A DNA stretch of 64,000 nt from Pseudomonadota bacterium (GTDB lineage Bacteria > Pseudomonadota > Gammaproteobacteria > Burkholderiales > Sulfuricellaceae), in NCBI GenBank assembly GCA_021801705.1, contig JAJYXP010000072.1:62001-126000 (forward strand), read 5' to 3'. The position numbers were made by a program, and so were the translations under genes. Below the pieces are notes generated by a model. It made no database searches and was not told where the DNA came from. It saw only the letters and a program-made list of their open reading frames with translations. Positions 9,148-20,713 of the stretch are shown here, one piece after another. Position 1 is the first letter of the stretch. The number at the start of each line of letters is the position of its first letter.

Positions 9148-10305
9148 GTGCATGCCACCTCCATCTTTTCCAGATTGTTCCCGCAACAGGCCGCCGTCAC
9201 CCATCGCGAGCGCCTGCTTTCCGGTCTTGGCGGCATCCTGGCCATCTTTCTCACCACCCTGGTCGCGCAGAATTCACTTGGCGGGATAGTTCTGCCTTTT
9301 ATGCTTGCCTCCATGGGGGCATCCACCGTGCTGCTGCTTGGCGCGCCGCACAGCCCACTTTCGCAGCCCTGGGCATTCGCCGGAGGGCATCTGGTTTCGG
9401 CGGCCATCGGTGTCGGCTGCGCCCTCACCATACCCAATTTCTATCTGGCCGCAGGTTTGTCCGTCGGACTGTCGATCAGCGCAATGTATTATCTGCGCTG
9501 CCTGCATCCGCCCGGAGGGGCGACCGCATTGCTCGCCGTCATCGGCGACCAGAAAATCCATGCTCTCGGCTATCATTTCATATTCACGCCGGTCCTGGTG
9601 AACGTGCTGATCCTGCTTGCCGTGGCGCTGACGATCAATAACCTGATTCCGGGCCGCCGCTATCCGGCAAGTTTTGCCTTGCCCGGCAAAAAGGATATGC
9701 GCGCCGAGGACGGGCGGCCACCGGTCAAACTGGGGTTCAATAAAGACGATCTGCTGTCCGCCATGAAGGAGATGGGCGCTTACATCGACGTCAGCGAAGA
9801 AGATCTGACCCGCATCTATGCCCTTGCCACCCTTCACGCCCATCAGCGTGGGCTGGGCAGCATAACGCTGGGCGACATCATGACGCGCGAAGTGGTGACG
9901 ATAAAACCCGCTACCGAATTCCAGGAGGCGTGGGCACTGATGCGCAAGCACCGCATCCGGGGTGTTCCAGTCATGGACGACGAAGACAGGTTGATCGGCA
10001 TGGTCTCCATTGCCGACTTCCTCAAGGCGGCAAACTGGCGCATGTGCGACAGCATCGCTCAGCGGCTGAAGTTTTTCCTGAAGCGGAAAGCGGCTGCCTC
10101 GGTGGAGCGGATCATGACCACCCCGGTCATTGCCGCCAAAGAAGATGCCCCTTTAACCGAAGCATTTCGGATTTTCGCGGAAAAGGGCATCAACCATCTT
10201 CCCGTGACGAATGCGGATGGCCGTCTGCTGGGCATCGTAACCCGGCTCGACCTCCTCTCGGCCCTCTTCTATGGCGACCTTGCAGAGGCAAAAGCTGGAA
10301 CATAG
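9148..10305 (+). CDS. HPP-family membrane protein with two CBS domains
   Basis: The 385-residue protein starts with four to five hydrophobic helices carrying the family motif HPPGGATAL (H120-P122), followed by two CBS modules (about 230-295 and 315-375; LGDIMTREVVTIKP and VERIMTTPVIAAKE). CBS pairs usually bind adenine nucleotides and gate the attached domain. HPP proteins are membrane proteins; some plant and cyanobacterial members have been reported to carry nitrite, which fits the position just after narGHJI, but substrate here is an inference. The start is the GTG at 9148 because the nearest ATG (9152) is out of frame; the ribosome site is weak. About 90 bases upstream separate it from repeat B1. 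Confidence 0.88.
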   Translation: MHATSIFSRLFPQQAAVTHRERLLSGLGGILAIFLTTLVAQNSLGGIVLPFMLASMGASTVLLLGAPHSPLSQPWAFAGGHLVSAAIGVGCALTIPNFYLAAGLSVGLSISAMYYLRCLHPPGGATALLAVIGDQKIHALGYHFIFTPVLVNVLILLAVALTINNLIPGRRYPASFALPGKKDMRAEDGRPPVKLGFNKDDLLSAMKEMGAYIDVSEEDLTRIYALATLHAHQRGLGSITLGDIMTREVVTIKPATEFQEAWALMRKHRIRGVPVMDDEDRLIGMVSIADFLKAANWRMCDSIAQRLKFFLKRKAAASVERIMTTPVIAAKEDAPLTEAFRIFAEKGINHLPVTNADGRLLGIVTRLDLLSALFYGDLAEAKAGT

Positions 10306-10425
10306 CAGAGCCGGGAAACATCCGGGTTAAGGGGCCGCAAATTCTTGTGACCCGCTCACCCCTCCCTTACAATATCGCTTTCCCCCGCTGACAGTACTGC
10401 CCTCAAGCAACGCTGACGCCACGCC

Positions 10426-11181
10426 ATGACAAGTTTCGGAGCGATCATCATCGGTGACGAAATCCTGAGCGGCAAACGCCCGGACCGGCATTTCCCGCGC
10501 GTCATAGCAACCCTGGCGCAGCGCGGACTGGAGCTCAAATGGTGCCGCATCATCGGCGACGATCCCGCGCTCATCGTCGAAACCCTGCGCCAGACCCTTG
10601 CCGGGGACGACATCGTGTTCTGCTTCGGCGGTATCGGCGCCACGCCCGACGACCATACCCGGCAGTGCGCAGCCGAGGCTGCCGGCGTGCCGCTGGTTCG
10701 CCATCCCGGCGCGGTGGCTGAAATCGAGGCGCGCTTCGGCGCCGAGGCCTACCCGCGGCGCATCCTGATGGCCGACCTGGCGCAGGGCAGCCGCATCATC
10801 CCCAACCCTTACAACCGCGTCCCCGGCTTCTCGCTCGGCCGCCACCATTTCCTGCCCGGTTTCCCGCAGATGGCGTGGCCGATGATGGACTGGGTGCTGG
10901 ACACGCTCTACCCCGGCATTCGCGACCAGGCGCCGGAAACGGAAGCCGCGATCACCGTGCACGACGCCATGGAAAGCCCGCTGCTCGACCTGATGAACGA
11001 GTTCGTCCAGCGCTACCCGGATGTGCGCTTTTCCAGCCTGCCCCACCTCGGCGAGGAGGGCGAACGGAAGGTCGAATTCGGCGTGCGCGGACCGCGGCCG
11101 CTGGTGACGGAGGCGATGAACTATCTCAAGGCGGAAGTGGAAAAGCTGGGTTTCCGCTGGACGGAAACAGAAACAGTTTAA
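10426..11181 (+). CDS. Molybdopterin-binding (MoCF/CinA N-terminal) domain protein
   Basis: The 251-residue protein opens with GAIIIGDEILSGKRPD and has FCFGGIGATPDDHTRQ, the two signatures of the MoCF fold shared by MoaB/Mog and the N-terminal half of CinA. It lacks the CinA deamidase domain, so it is a stand-alone competence/damage-inducible A-like protein. Family members bind molybdopterin or hydrolyse nucleotides; the actual substrate is unknown. Its closeness to the molybdenum enzyme NarG is suggestive only. There is no obvious ribosome site ahead of the ATG. It reads alone between an HPP gene and an unknown gene. Confidence 0.85.
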   Translation: MTSFGAIIIGDEILSGKRPDRHFPRVIATLAQRGLELKWCRIIGDDPALIVETLRQTLAGDDIVFCFGGIGATPDDHTRQCAAEAAGVPLVRHPGAVAEIEARFGAEAYPRRILMADLAQGSRIIPNPYNRVPGFSLGRHHFLPGFPQMAWPMMDWVLDTLYPGIRDQAPETEAAITVHDAMESPLLDLMNEFVQRYPDVRFSSLPHLGEEGERKVEFGVRGPRPLVTEAMNYLKAEVEKLGFRWTETETV

Positions 11182-11301
11182 CCTGGATAAACCGGCAAGC
11201 CGTGCTGCCCGCAAACAAAACATCCATCCCCCTCCATCGCAACACCCCCGCTTGTCCTACAATAAAAAAGTAGCCGGGACTTTTAACCAGGGGAATTCAA
11301 C

Positions 11302-11790
11302 ATGAGACCGCTTATCGATATCGCCAGCAGAGTGAGCGAAGAGTTGTCACAGATTCTGGAATCCGCGGTCAACGACCCGGATATCGACGAATCTCCCACC
11401 CTAGGATCGGTCCGTAAAATCATTGCGGAAAGTCAGGCCGGAGAGTCATTCGAGGCCGATCGCCTGCATTTCGACCAGAGCCAGTCGCTGCTGGAAGAGA
11501 TCGGAGGACTGATCGAGCAATGCGGTGACGATGCCCCTGCCATCGATTTCGTCACCGTCAAGGCCAGCGAAGACCTTTCCTGCGTCATAGAGGCGATCAT
11601 GAACACCGGAGCCAGTCCGCCCACCCTGGAAGTGGTGAGGAATGCCCTGCTGCAGGGGCTGGTGGCACGCCTGGTAGGGGAGGGCGCAATTGACCCGGAC
11701 GAAGACGAAACCCTGCAGGAAGAAATCGAAACCCTGATCGTTCATTATGGCAAGGATGCGGCGGCGGAAAACTTCTTGCGCTACGAATGA
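11302..11790 (+). CDS. Unknown acidic protein with an internal duplication
   Basis: I do not recognise this 162-residue, strongly acidic, helix-rich protein. It has no signal peptide or membrane segment. Two halves look like diverged copies of each other: SEELSQILESAVNDPD...PTLGSVRKII with LLEEIGGLIEQCGDDAPAIDFV, then SEDLSCVIEAIMNTGASPPTLEVVRNAL with LQEEIETLIVHYGKDAAAENFL. The ATG is preceded by AGGGGAA at good distance, supporting real expression. It stands between the MoCF gene and ygiQ on the same strand, with a 66-base gap to ygiQ. No function can be proposed from the sequence. Confidence 0.75.
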   Translation: MRPLIDIASRVSEELSQILESAVNDPDIDESPTLGSVRKIIAESQAGESFEADRLHFDQSQSLLEEIGGLIEQCGDDAPAIDFVTVKASEDLSCVIEAIMNTGASPPTLEVVRNALLQGLVARLVGEGAIDPDEDETLQEEIETLIVHYGKDAAAENFLRYE

Positions 11791-11856
11791 GGCGGCGGGG
11801 GAACATTCCGCCAAATCTCGCTGTCCATGACCCGTATCGCGTAGAATAACGGCCTC

Positions 11857-14043
<2,187 letters not shown>

Positions 14044-14204
14044 CGCGGCCATCCGCCCCACCCCCCAAAAAAAATACGCTGGCATATTGCGGAACGCTTC
14101 TTTTTGTTCTAGACTTTCCTACCATATGTTGATATAAACAAAAGCGCCCCATCTACATATTGTGGTTGGGGAATATCAAGTAAAATCAACGATGGAGGAG
14201 CTTT

Positions 14205-14597
14205 ATGCCACAAGCCAAGGCGTTTTTCGCGGCAGACCGATCGGCCGCCCAGGAAGACCAACCCGCCAGCCTCCGGCTCCTTCCCGGCGGGCGGCGGCAA
14301 CACAAGGGCGAGATGCGCACTGCGCGGCGCATCCCCATCAACTGTCAGGTAAAAATCCGGGTTACGGAAAGCGGCGAAACCGTCTACGGCACCACCAAGG
14401 ATCTGAGCGTCGACGGCGTTTCACTGGTAACCGACTATGTCCCGCGCTTCGGCCAGTTGCTCGACATCCATGTACTCCCCCCCCAGGGCTCGACCATCAA
14501 GCCTCTACGAGCGCTGGTCCAGGTCAGGCGCTGCGTCCGGGTGGCGGGCCAGCGCAGCTACGAGATCGGCACCGCGATCCTGAAAATCCGCGAATAA
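14205..14597 (+). CDS. PilZ domain protein
   Basis: This 130-residue soluble protein contains a single PilZ domain from about residue 38 to the end. The basic RTARRIPINCQVKI strand and the DLSVDGVSLVTD strand correspond to the RxxxR and [D/N]xSxxG motifs that bind cyclic di-GMP in this family. It probably acts as a c-di-GMP receptor that affects motility, pili or exopolysaccharide, but no partner is encoded nearby. An excellent ribosome site (GGAGGAG) precedes the ATG. The first 35 residues are poorly conserved looking. It converges with the small minus-strand gene that ends at 14607. Confidence 0.88.
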   Translation: MPQAKAFFAADRSAAQEDQPASLRLLPGGRRQHKGEMRTARRIPINCQVKIRVTESGETVYGTTKDLSVDGVSLVTDYVPRFGQLLDIHVLPPQGSTIKPLRALVQVRRCVRVAGQRSYEIGTAILKIRE

Positions 14598-14606
14598 GCG
14601 CTTAGC

Positions 14607-14936
14607 TCAAATTTCTTCATCCACCGTGGTGGCGATTTCGCCACGGCGACGCACCGCTTTCCGCCTTTCTTCGCCGCGTGTGTCCAGTACGGGACTCTCT
14701 CGCAACAGACGACGGCAGCTTCTGCGCCGGTCGAGCCCGGAACGCCTTTCCTCAACAAACGCTTCGGAACCGGCCGGTGCTTCCCCGGGGTGCACCCTGC
14801 GACCGAAAGGCTGGATCACCTGTGGCACGCGGGTGCGTGGCTCCACACGTTTCACAGGCCTTGCCGCCCGAAGCGGGCGTGGCCCTTCCTCTTTCTCCGG
14901 CGGCAGTGGCGGGAGGGAACTAGGTACGAAACGCAC
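14607..14936 (-). CDS. Small basic protein of unknown function
   Basis: A 109-residue arginine-rich protein is predicted from a GTG start at 14936, which sits 8 bases after a perfect AGGAGG on the minus strand. The C-terminal half, EERRSGLDRRRSCRRLL...RGEERRKAVRRRGE, has the ERRSGxDRR repeats seen in many short conserved proteins of beta- and gammaproteobacteria with no known role. It ends ten bases from the convergent PilZ gene and is divergent from prfC. The frame stays open far upstream through prfC on the other strand, but that extension is a shadow. The ribosome site is the main argument that it is real. Confidence 0.6.
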   Translation of the reverse strand: MRFVPSSLPPLPPEKEEGPRPLRAARPVKRVEPRTRVPQVIQPFGRRVHPGEAPAGSEAFVEERRSGLDRRRSCRRLLRESPVLDTRGEERRKAVRRRGEIATTVDEEI

Positions 14937-14990
14937 GATCAAAACCTCCTGATCCAAAATATCAATATAGGCCAAGACGAGCGAAACCGC

Positions 14991-14996
14991 TATAAT
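14991..14996 (+). promoter_or_regulatory. Putative -10 box for prfC
   Basis: A perfect TATAAT lies 36 bases before the prfC start codon in the intergenic gap. No convincing -35 hexamer is seen at 16-18 bases upstream, so the call rests on the -10 match and position. Confidence 0.4.
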
Positions 14997-15032
14997 GCTG
15001 CCTCTTTTTAGCTTCCGAAACAACCCGTTGCC

Positions 15033-16607
<1,575 letters not shown>

Positions 16608-16732
16608 ATTCTTTCAGCCGCGCTCCAGCTTGTTGGCAGACTACAAGGCACGCACAACCCACAATGTAGGGCAATAAGCCTGTCCTGAGCCTGGTCGAAG
16701 GGCGAAGCGCATTGCACCGGCTGTTTTCATTC

Positions 16733-16752
16733 GGCGCAATAACGATTGCGCC
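16733..16752. repeat. Short hairpin after prfC
   Basis: GGCGCAAT at 16733-16740 and ATTGCGCC at 16745-16752 form a perfect 8-bp stem with a 4-base loop, in a stretch (16660-16757) of GGGCGCAAT-like repeat sequence between prfC and element A1. There is no T-tract, so termination by it is uncertain. The rest of 16608-16761 has no gene. Confidence 0.5.
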
Positions 16753-16761
16753 CTATACGGA

Positions 16762-16906
16762 CTAGTAGTCAGTCACGGTGAAAAGCATGGATGAGTTGAA
16801 CCGTCACACCGGCGAAAGCCGGTGTCCAGGTTGTTGATTTTTCTGGATTCCGGCTTTCGCCGGAATGACGAGATTGTCCACCGGTTTCAATATGACTGAC
16901 TACTAG
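16762..16906. mobile_element. Type-A CTAG element (A1)
   Basis: A 145-bp non-coding element bounded by CTAG on both sides, with terminal inverted repeats TAGTCAGTCA and TGACTGACTA. The core has two hairpins, CACCGGCGAAAGCCGGTG and ATTCCGGCTTTCGCCGGAAT. Copies at 19958 and 55184 look identical and one at 61959 differs by about one base, implying recent spread. No transposase is encoded, so it would move in trans (MITE-like). The right CTAG (16903-16906) contains the TAG stop codon of hslR. Confidence 0.85.
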
Positions 16907-17307
16907 CCGTCAGTAAAGCGAATGATATGGCGCCGGTCGCGCTTGGTGGGGCGGCCCTGGCGTATCTCGCCATGAACGGCCTCCGCTTTCAACTGCGCCG
17001 CCAGCGTCTCGCGGGCGGCGCGGCTTTCCTCCATTTCCGCGAACAGCTTTACCGCCTCGCTGGCCGGACCGCGGCGTGGCGACAGGCCGCGCACTGCAAC
17101 GACAAACACAAAATGGCCGATGCGGATTTCGAGCATGTCGCCGATGCCGACGGCTTTTGCCGGCTTGACGCGTGCGCCGTTGAGGTGAACCTTGCCGCCT
17201 TCGACCGCCTCCGCCGCCAGCGCGCGCGTCTTGAAAAAACGCGCCGTCCACAGCCACTTGTCGATGCGCAGCCGCTCTGCGCTGCTTTCATTTGTAGAGC
17301 TATTCAT
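16903..17307 (-). CDS. hslR: Heat-shock protein 15 (S4 RNA-binding domain)
   Basis: This 134-residue protein has an S4 domain (LRIDKWLWTARFFKTRALAAEAVEGGKVHLNG) followed by a basic C-terminal tail ending QGRPTKRDRRHIIRF, the typical Hsp15 plan. In E. coli Hsp15 binds the 50S subunit carrying a stalled nascent chain with its tRNA and helps recycle it. Its TAG stop lies in the CTAG that bounds mobile element A1, so insertion with a 4-bp duplication left the gene complete. Two other ribosome or proteostasis genes, prfC and hslO, are nearby. The ribosome site before the ATG is weak. Confidence 0.93.
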   Translation of the reverse strand: MNSSTNESSAERLRIDKWLWTARFFKTRALAAEAVEGGKVHLNGARVKPAKAVGIGDMLEIRIGHFVFVVAVRGLSPRRGPASEAVKLFAEMEESRAARETLAAQLKAEAVHGEIRQGRPTKRDRRHIIRFTDG

Positions 17308-17318
17308 TAAAATCTTTC

Positions 17319-17423
17319 ACCGCAAAGGACGCAAAGGAACGCGAAGGAAAGCAATCAGACCGGTCTGGTTTTGTGTATTACTTGATGTTGATTTACCTTG
17401 CGTTCCTTTGCGTCCTTTGCGGT
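17319..17423. repeat. ACCGCAAAGGACGCAAAGG inverted repeat
   Basis: A 105-base palindrome-like unit with arms of about 28 bases: ACCGCAAAGGACGCAAAGG on the left and CCTTTGCGTCCTTTGCGGT on the right. Related units occur at 26495-26622 and 34659-34794, with half copies near 32966 and 40781. It fills the gap between hslR and the GTPase gene. Confidence 0.75.
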
Positions 17424-17446
17424 AAATGCTCTTAAAAGTTGAAAAA

Positions 17447-18778
17447 TCAGGCAGCGCCGCCAGTCACCTTGATTCGCTCCAGGACCAGCGCCTGCAACGT
17501 GGGGTGCGATACGTCTTCTGCCACGAACCTGACCCGCGCCACCGGTTTTGCTATCCCCACCACCACGGCAAGATTGGCCGGCGTACCCAGCACCACCGCG
17601 TCGCAAGGCACCCGGTCGATGGACAGGCGCAGCTCTTCCAACTGCCCGGCGCTGTAACCCAGGGCGGGCAGCACCGCGCCCATCTGCGGGTATTTCTCAT
17701 ACACCTCGCGCAGTGAGCCGACGGCGTAGGGGCGCGGGTCCACCAGATTCGCACCGAGGCGGCGCGCCGCCCAGGCTCCCACCGCTTCGGGCAGGCCGCC
17801 GTGGGTGACCGATGGGCCGTCCTCCACCACCAGCACATTCTTGCCGCGCACCAGCTCCGGCAGGTCCAGCGTCGCTTGCGAGGCCATCAACACCACCGGC
17901 GCGGCGGGGTTGAGCGCCTGCGCCGCCGCCCTGGCGCGCTCGACATCGGCCCCGGATGCGGCATTGACCTTGTTGATGACGATGATGTCCGCGGCGCGGA
18001 CGTTGGCCTCGCCCGGAAAATACCCCGCCTCATCTCCCGGCCGTAGCGGGTCGAGCACTACAATGGTGAGATCGGGCCGGTAGAAGGCCATGTCATTGTT
18101 GCCGCCATCCCACAGGATGACGTCTCCCTCCGCCTCGGCGCGCTGCAGGACCATGCCGTAATCCACGCCGGCAAACACCACCCCGCCCTCGTCCACATGC
18201 TGCTGGTATTCCTCCATCTCCTCGACGGTGATGCCGGCGCCGGTCACATCCTCGGTCGTGGCATAGCGTTCCACGGCCCGTTCGAACCTGCCGTAAGGCA
18301 TCGGATGGCGCACCGCCACCGCCTTCAGTCCCGCAGCGGCAAGGGCGGCACGCAGATAGCGGGTAACCGTGCTCTTGCCCGCGCCGGTGCGGGCCGCGAC
18401 CACGGCGATGACCGGCTTGCCGGCTTTGATCATGGTGTCGTCCGGCCCGAGCAGATGGAAGGATGCGCCGCAGGCAAAGGTCAATGAGGCCAGGTGCATC
18501 ACCTGTTCGTGGCGCACGTCGCTGTAGGCGAAAAACACATCCTGCACGCCGTAGCGGCGGATCAGCCCGGGCAGCTCGTTTTCCGGAAAAATCGGAATGC
18601 CTTCCGGATAGCGCGGGCCGGCCAGGAAAGCGGGGTAAGTGCGATGCTCGATGTAAGGAATCTGGGCGGCGGTGAAGGCAGCCACCTCATAACCCGGATG
18701 ATCGCGGAAAAACACGTTGAAGTTGTGGAAATCCCGCCCCGCAGCGCCCAGTATGATGGCTTTGCGCGCCGGGGCCAC
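17447..18778 (-). CDS. Cyclic 2,3-diphosphoglycerate synthetase-like GTPase (COG2403)
   Basis: This 443-residue protein has a Walker A motif ARTGAGKST near residue 130 after an N-terminal region (RKAIILGAAGRDFHNFNVFFRDHPGYEV) that is typical of the cPGS/COG2403 family. In methanogens the founding member makes cyclic 2,3-diphosphoglycerate; bacterial members have no proven reaction. I chose the GTG at 18778 because it lies two bases after the hslO stop codon and the family sequence begins there; an upstream extension would run into hslO. It is translationally linked to hslO, an unusual partner. No membrane segments are present. Confidence 0.85.
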   Translation of the reverse strand: MAPARKAIILGAAGRDFHNFNVFFRDHPGYEVAAFTAAQIPYIEHRTYPAFLAGPRYPEGIPIFPENELPGLIRRYGVQDVFFAYSDVRHEQVMHLASLTFACGASFHLLGPDDTMIKAGKPVIAVVAARTGAGKSTVTRYLRAALAAAGLKAVAVRHPMPYGRFERAVERYATTEDVTGAGITVEEMEEYQQHVDEGGVVFAGVDYGMVLQRAEAEGDVILWDGGNNDMAFYRPDLTIVVLDPLRPGDEAGYFPGEANVRAADIIVINKVNAASGADVERARAAAQALNPAAPVVLMASQATLDLPELVRGKNVLVVEDGPSVTHGGLPEAVGAWAARRLGANLVDPRPYAVGSLREVYEKYPQMGAVLPALGYSAGQLEELRLSIDRVPCDAVVLGTPANLAVVVGIAKPVARVRFVAEDVSHPTLQALVLERIKVTGGAA

Positions 18779-18780
18779 GA

Positions 18781-19656
18781 TCAGTGCCGGGTCTGTCCGG
18801 CAGCCACCGGGTTGGCGGCGAAAATCTGCTCGGCGTCCACCGCGTCGAACACGTAATGCCGGTTGCAAAATTCGCAATCGGCCTCGATGTAACCGGTTTC
18901 CGCAAGCAGCGAGCGAACATCGTTCTGGCCCAGCATGCGCAAGGTATTGGCGACGCGCTCACGCGAGCAGTTGCAGCCGAAGTGCAGCGGCGTGCTGTCG
19001 AACAGGCGGATATCCTCCTCGTGGAACAAGCGACGGATGATATCCCGGGCGGAAAGATCCAGCAGTTCCCGCCGGGTGATCGTCGCACCGAGATGGGTGA
19101 CGCGGTTCCAGGCATCCGCGTCGCCGTCCTCTCCATCGGGCATTTTTTGCAGCAGCATCCCGGCCGCGCCGCTCTCGTCTGCCGCCAGCCACAGCCGCGT
19201 GTCGAGCTGCTCGGAGCGGCGCATGTAATGTTCCAGCACCTCCGCCACGCTGCCGCCCTCCAGGTCGACGATGCCCTGGTAGGTCTGCTTGCCTTGTTTC
19301 GGATCAATGGTGATGACGAACCGCCCCTCGCCCACCAGTTCGCGCAGGCTGGCACCATCGGCGATGCCGCCCTGCCAGTGAGACATGGCACGCATCGTCA
19401 GATCGGCGCCGCATTCCACCACCAGAAGCTTGACCGGCCCGCCGCCCTGTATCTGCATGATGAGCGAACCGCTGAACTTGAGCGTGGCGGCAAGCAATGC
19501 GGCTGCCGCCATCAGCTCACCGAGCAGGCTGCGCAGCGCCGGCGGATAATCGCACCGATCCAATACGGCCTGCCAGGTCGCGTCGAGATGAACGGCTTCG
19601 CCGCGCACCGCGGCATGCTCGAACATGAAACGCTGCAAACTGTCGCGCTGCTTCAA
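18781..19656 (-). CDS. hslO: Redox-regulated chaperone Hsp33
   Basis: This 291-residue chaperone is activated by oxidation of four zinc-binding cysteines. These are visible as CNCSRERVAN and CEFCNRH, a CxC-x30-CxxC arrangement like that of E. coli. The start is a TTG at 19656: the translated MKQRDSLQRFMFEHAAVRGE aligns with E. coli [20 protein letters not shown], while the next ATG would delete ten conserved residues. It precedes the cPGS-like GTPase with only two bases between. An AT-rich region (19660-19735) probably carries divergent promoters for hslO and the small gene at 19758. Confidence 0.96.
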   Translation of the reverse strand: MKQRDSLQRFMFEHAAVRGEAVHLDATWQAVLDRCDYPPALRSLLGELMAAAALLAATLKFSGSLIMQIQGGGPVKLLVVECGADLTMRAMSHWQGGIADGASLRELVGEGRFVITIDPKQGKQTYQGIVDLEGGSVAEVLEHYMRRSEQLDTRLWLAADESGAAGMLLQKMPDGEDGDADAWNRVTHLGATITRRELLDLSARDIIRRLFHEEDIRLFDSTPLHFGCNCSRERVANTLRMLGQNDVRSLLAETGYIEADCEFCNRHYVFDAVDAEQIFAANPVAAGQTRH

Positions 19657-19757
19657 ATTATTTCTCGTAGCAAAAAAGCATTTGGATTACATTTGGATTA
19701 AAATTAATTAATAAAAGTTCTTTTTCAATTTTACCGCACAGGCCCCATCGCCGGAAA

Positions 19758-19961
19758 ATGGATCAATCGAAAGTCGCCCACTGCATCGAAACCCTGTGCC
19801 AGAAAGGCTGCCGGGATGTTGCGTGCACCATACTCGCCCTCGAGCAGAATGAGCCGGTGGAAGAGTTGCTGCATCTCAGCGAGGAAGAGCGCCTGGCAGT
19901 GCTGGACGAGCTGAAATCCATCATGGCCGTTTACGGCGGCAATTTCTGCGGACCGGCCTAG
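19758..19961 (+). CDS. Small conserved-looking protein with four cysteines
   Basis: A 67-residue protein of unknown function, MDQSKVAHCIETLCQKGCRDV then ALEQNEPVEELLHLSEEERLAVLDELKSIMAVYGG. Cysteines at 9, 14, 18 and 23 could bind metal; the last sits in VACTI, and a further Cys lies near the C-terminus. The middle is predicted helical and acidic. It is divergent from hslO. Its TAG stop lies inside the CTAG at the left edge of element A2, another case of an element landing on a stop codon without damaging the gene. The sequence pattern suggests a real conserved gene, but I do not recognise a function. Confidence 0.7.
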   Translation: MDQSKVAHCIETLCQKGCRDVACTILALEQNEPVEELLHLSEEERLAVLDELKSIMAVYGGNFCGPA

Positions 19962-20102
19962 TAGTCAGTCACGGTGAAAAGCATGGATGAGTTGAACCGT
20001 CACACCGGCGAAAGCCGGTGTCCAGGTTGTTGATTTTTCTGGATTCCGGCTTTCGCCGGAATGACGAGATTGTCCACCGGTTTCAATATGACTGACTACT
20101 AG
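19958..20102. mobile_element. Type-A CTAG element (A2)
   Basis: A 145-bp copy that appears identical to A1, bounded by CTAG at 19958-19961 and 20099-20102 with TAGTCAGTCA/TGACTGACTA ends. The left CTAG carries the stop codon of the 67-residue gene. The right CTAG is shared with the type-B element B2, so the two elements are in tandem. Confidence 0.88.
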
Positions 20103-20221
20103 TTGTCAGTCAACTTGAAACGACGGTACGTTCTTTGTAGGTGCGAATTCATTCGCACATTTGGCCGAATGAATTCGGCCCTACAAGAAAATCACGCAAA
20201 TTCAACATGACTGACTACTAG
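20099..20221. mobile_element. Type-B CTAG element (B2)
   Basis: A 123-bp element with CTAG at both edges, ends TTGTCAGTCAACTTGAAA and TTCAACATGACTGACTA, and a core hairpin AGGTGCGAATTCATTCGCAC / GGCCGAATGAATTCGGCC with GTACGTTCTTTGTAGG. The terminal repeats are those of type A although the core differs. It ends 12 bases from the stop of the minus-strand gene at 20234. Confidence 0.85.
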
Positions 20222-20233
20222 CCCGGATAAAAA

Positions 20234-20689
20234 CTACTTGGGTCCCGGCCGCCTCCTCGGCTGGAAACCGGCCACCCCCCTGACTATTTCACTGTAAGGC
20301 AAGGCCTGCAGGCTGCCGAAACGCGCCTGTGCCTCGGCCACCAGGTCATGAATGTCCGCCACCCCCGCCTCCGCGGCCTGTTCCGGCCGCAATACCCCGT
20401 GCAGACCGCGCAGGCCGCCGCATTGAACTTTCAGATCCTTGGCATGGGGCAGGGGCTCATCGGCATGCGTCAACTTGAGAGCGAAGGCCGCATTGCGCCG
20501 CAGCAGTCCGAGCAGGAGCGTGCAATCGCCCTGCGCCCGGTCATCGAGACAGTTTACCGTCACCCGCTCCGCGATATTGACGCGCCTCGATTCACGGCAG
20601 GCGCATTGGCAGGTCAGGACCGCTTTTTCGAACGGGCAGGCGAGCGGACTGACCGCCCGATAGGCATCTTTAAACGCGCGCTCGTCCAT
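20234..20689 (-). CDS. Unknown protein with cysteine-rich N-terminus
   Basis: This 151-residue protein is not recognised. Its N-terminal third holds C18, C27, C29 and C31 and then two more cysteines in VTVNCLDDRAQGDC, which could form a metal or iron-sulfur site. The rest contains LKLTHADEPLPHAKDLKVQCGGLRGL. It has no signal peptide or membrane helix. It follows the 75-residue gene at 20714 by 24 bases on the same strand and the two are probably co-transcribed. The distribution of conserved-looking Cys and the absence of frame breaks argue for a real gene. Confidence 0.65.
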   Translation of the reverse strand: MDERAFKDAYRAVSPLACPFEKAVLTCQCACRESRRVNIAERVTVNCLDDRAQGDCTLLLGLLRRNAAFALKLTHADEPLPHAKDLKVQCGGLRGLHGVLRPEQAAEAGVADIHDLVAEAQARFGSLQALPYSEIVRGVAGFQPRRRPGPK

Positions 20690-20713
20690 CTCAGTAAACT
20701 GGCTGTTCCGGGC

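Noticed and set aside
17192-17425. A 77-codon plus-strand frame across the ACCGCAAAGG repeat
   Set aside because: It is made of the antisense of hslR plus the inverted repeat and has no ribosome site.
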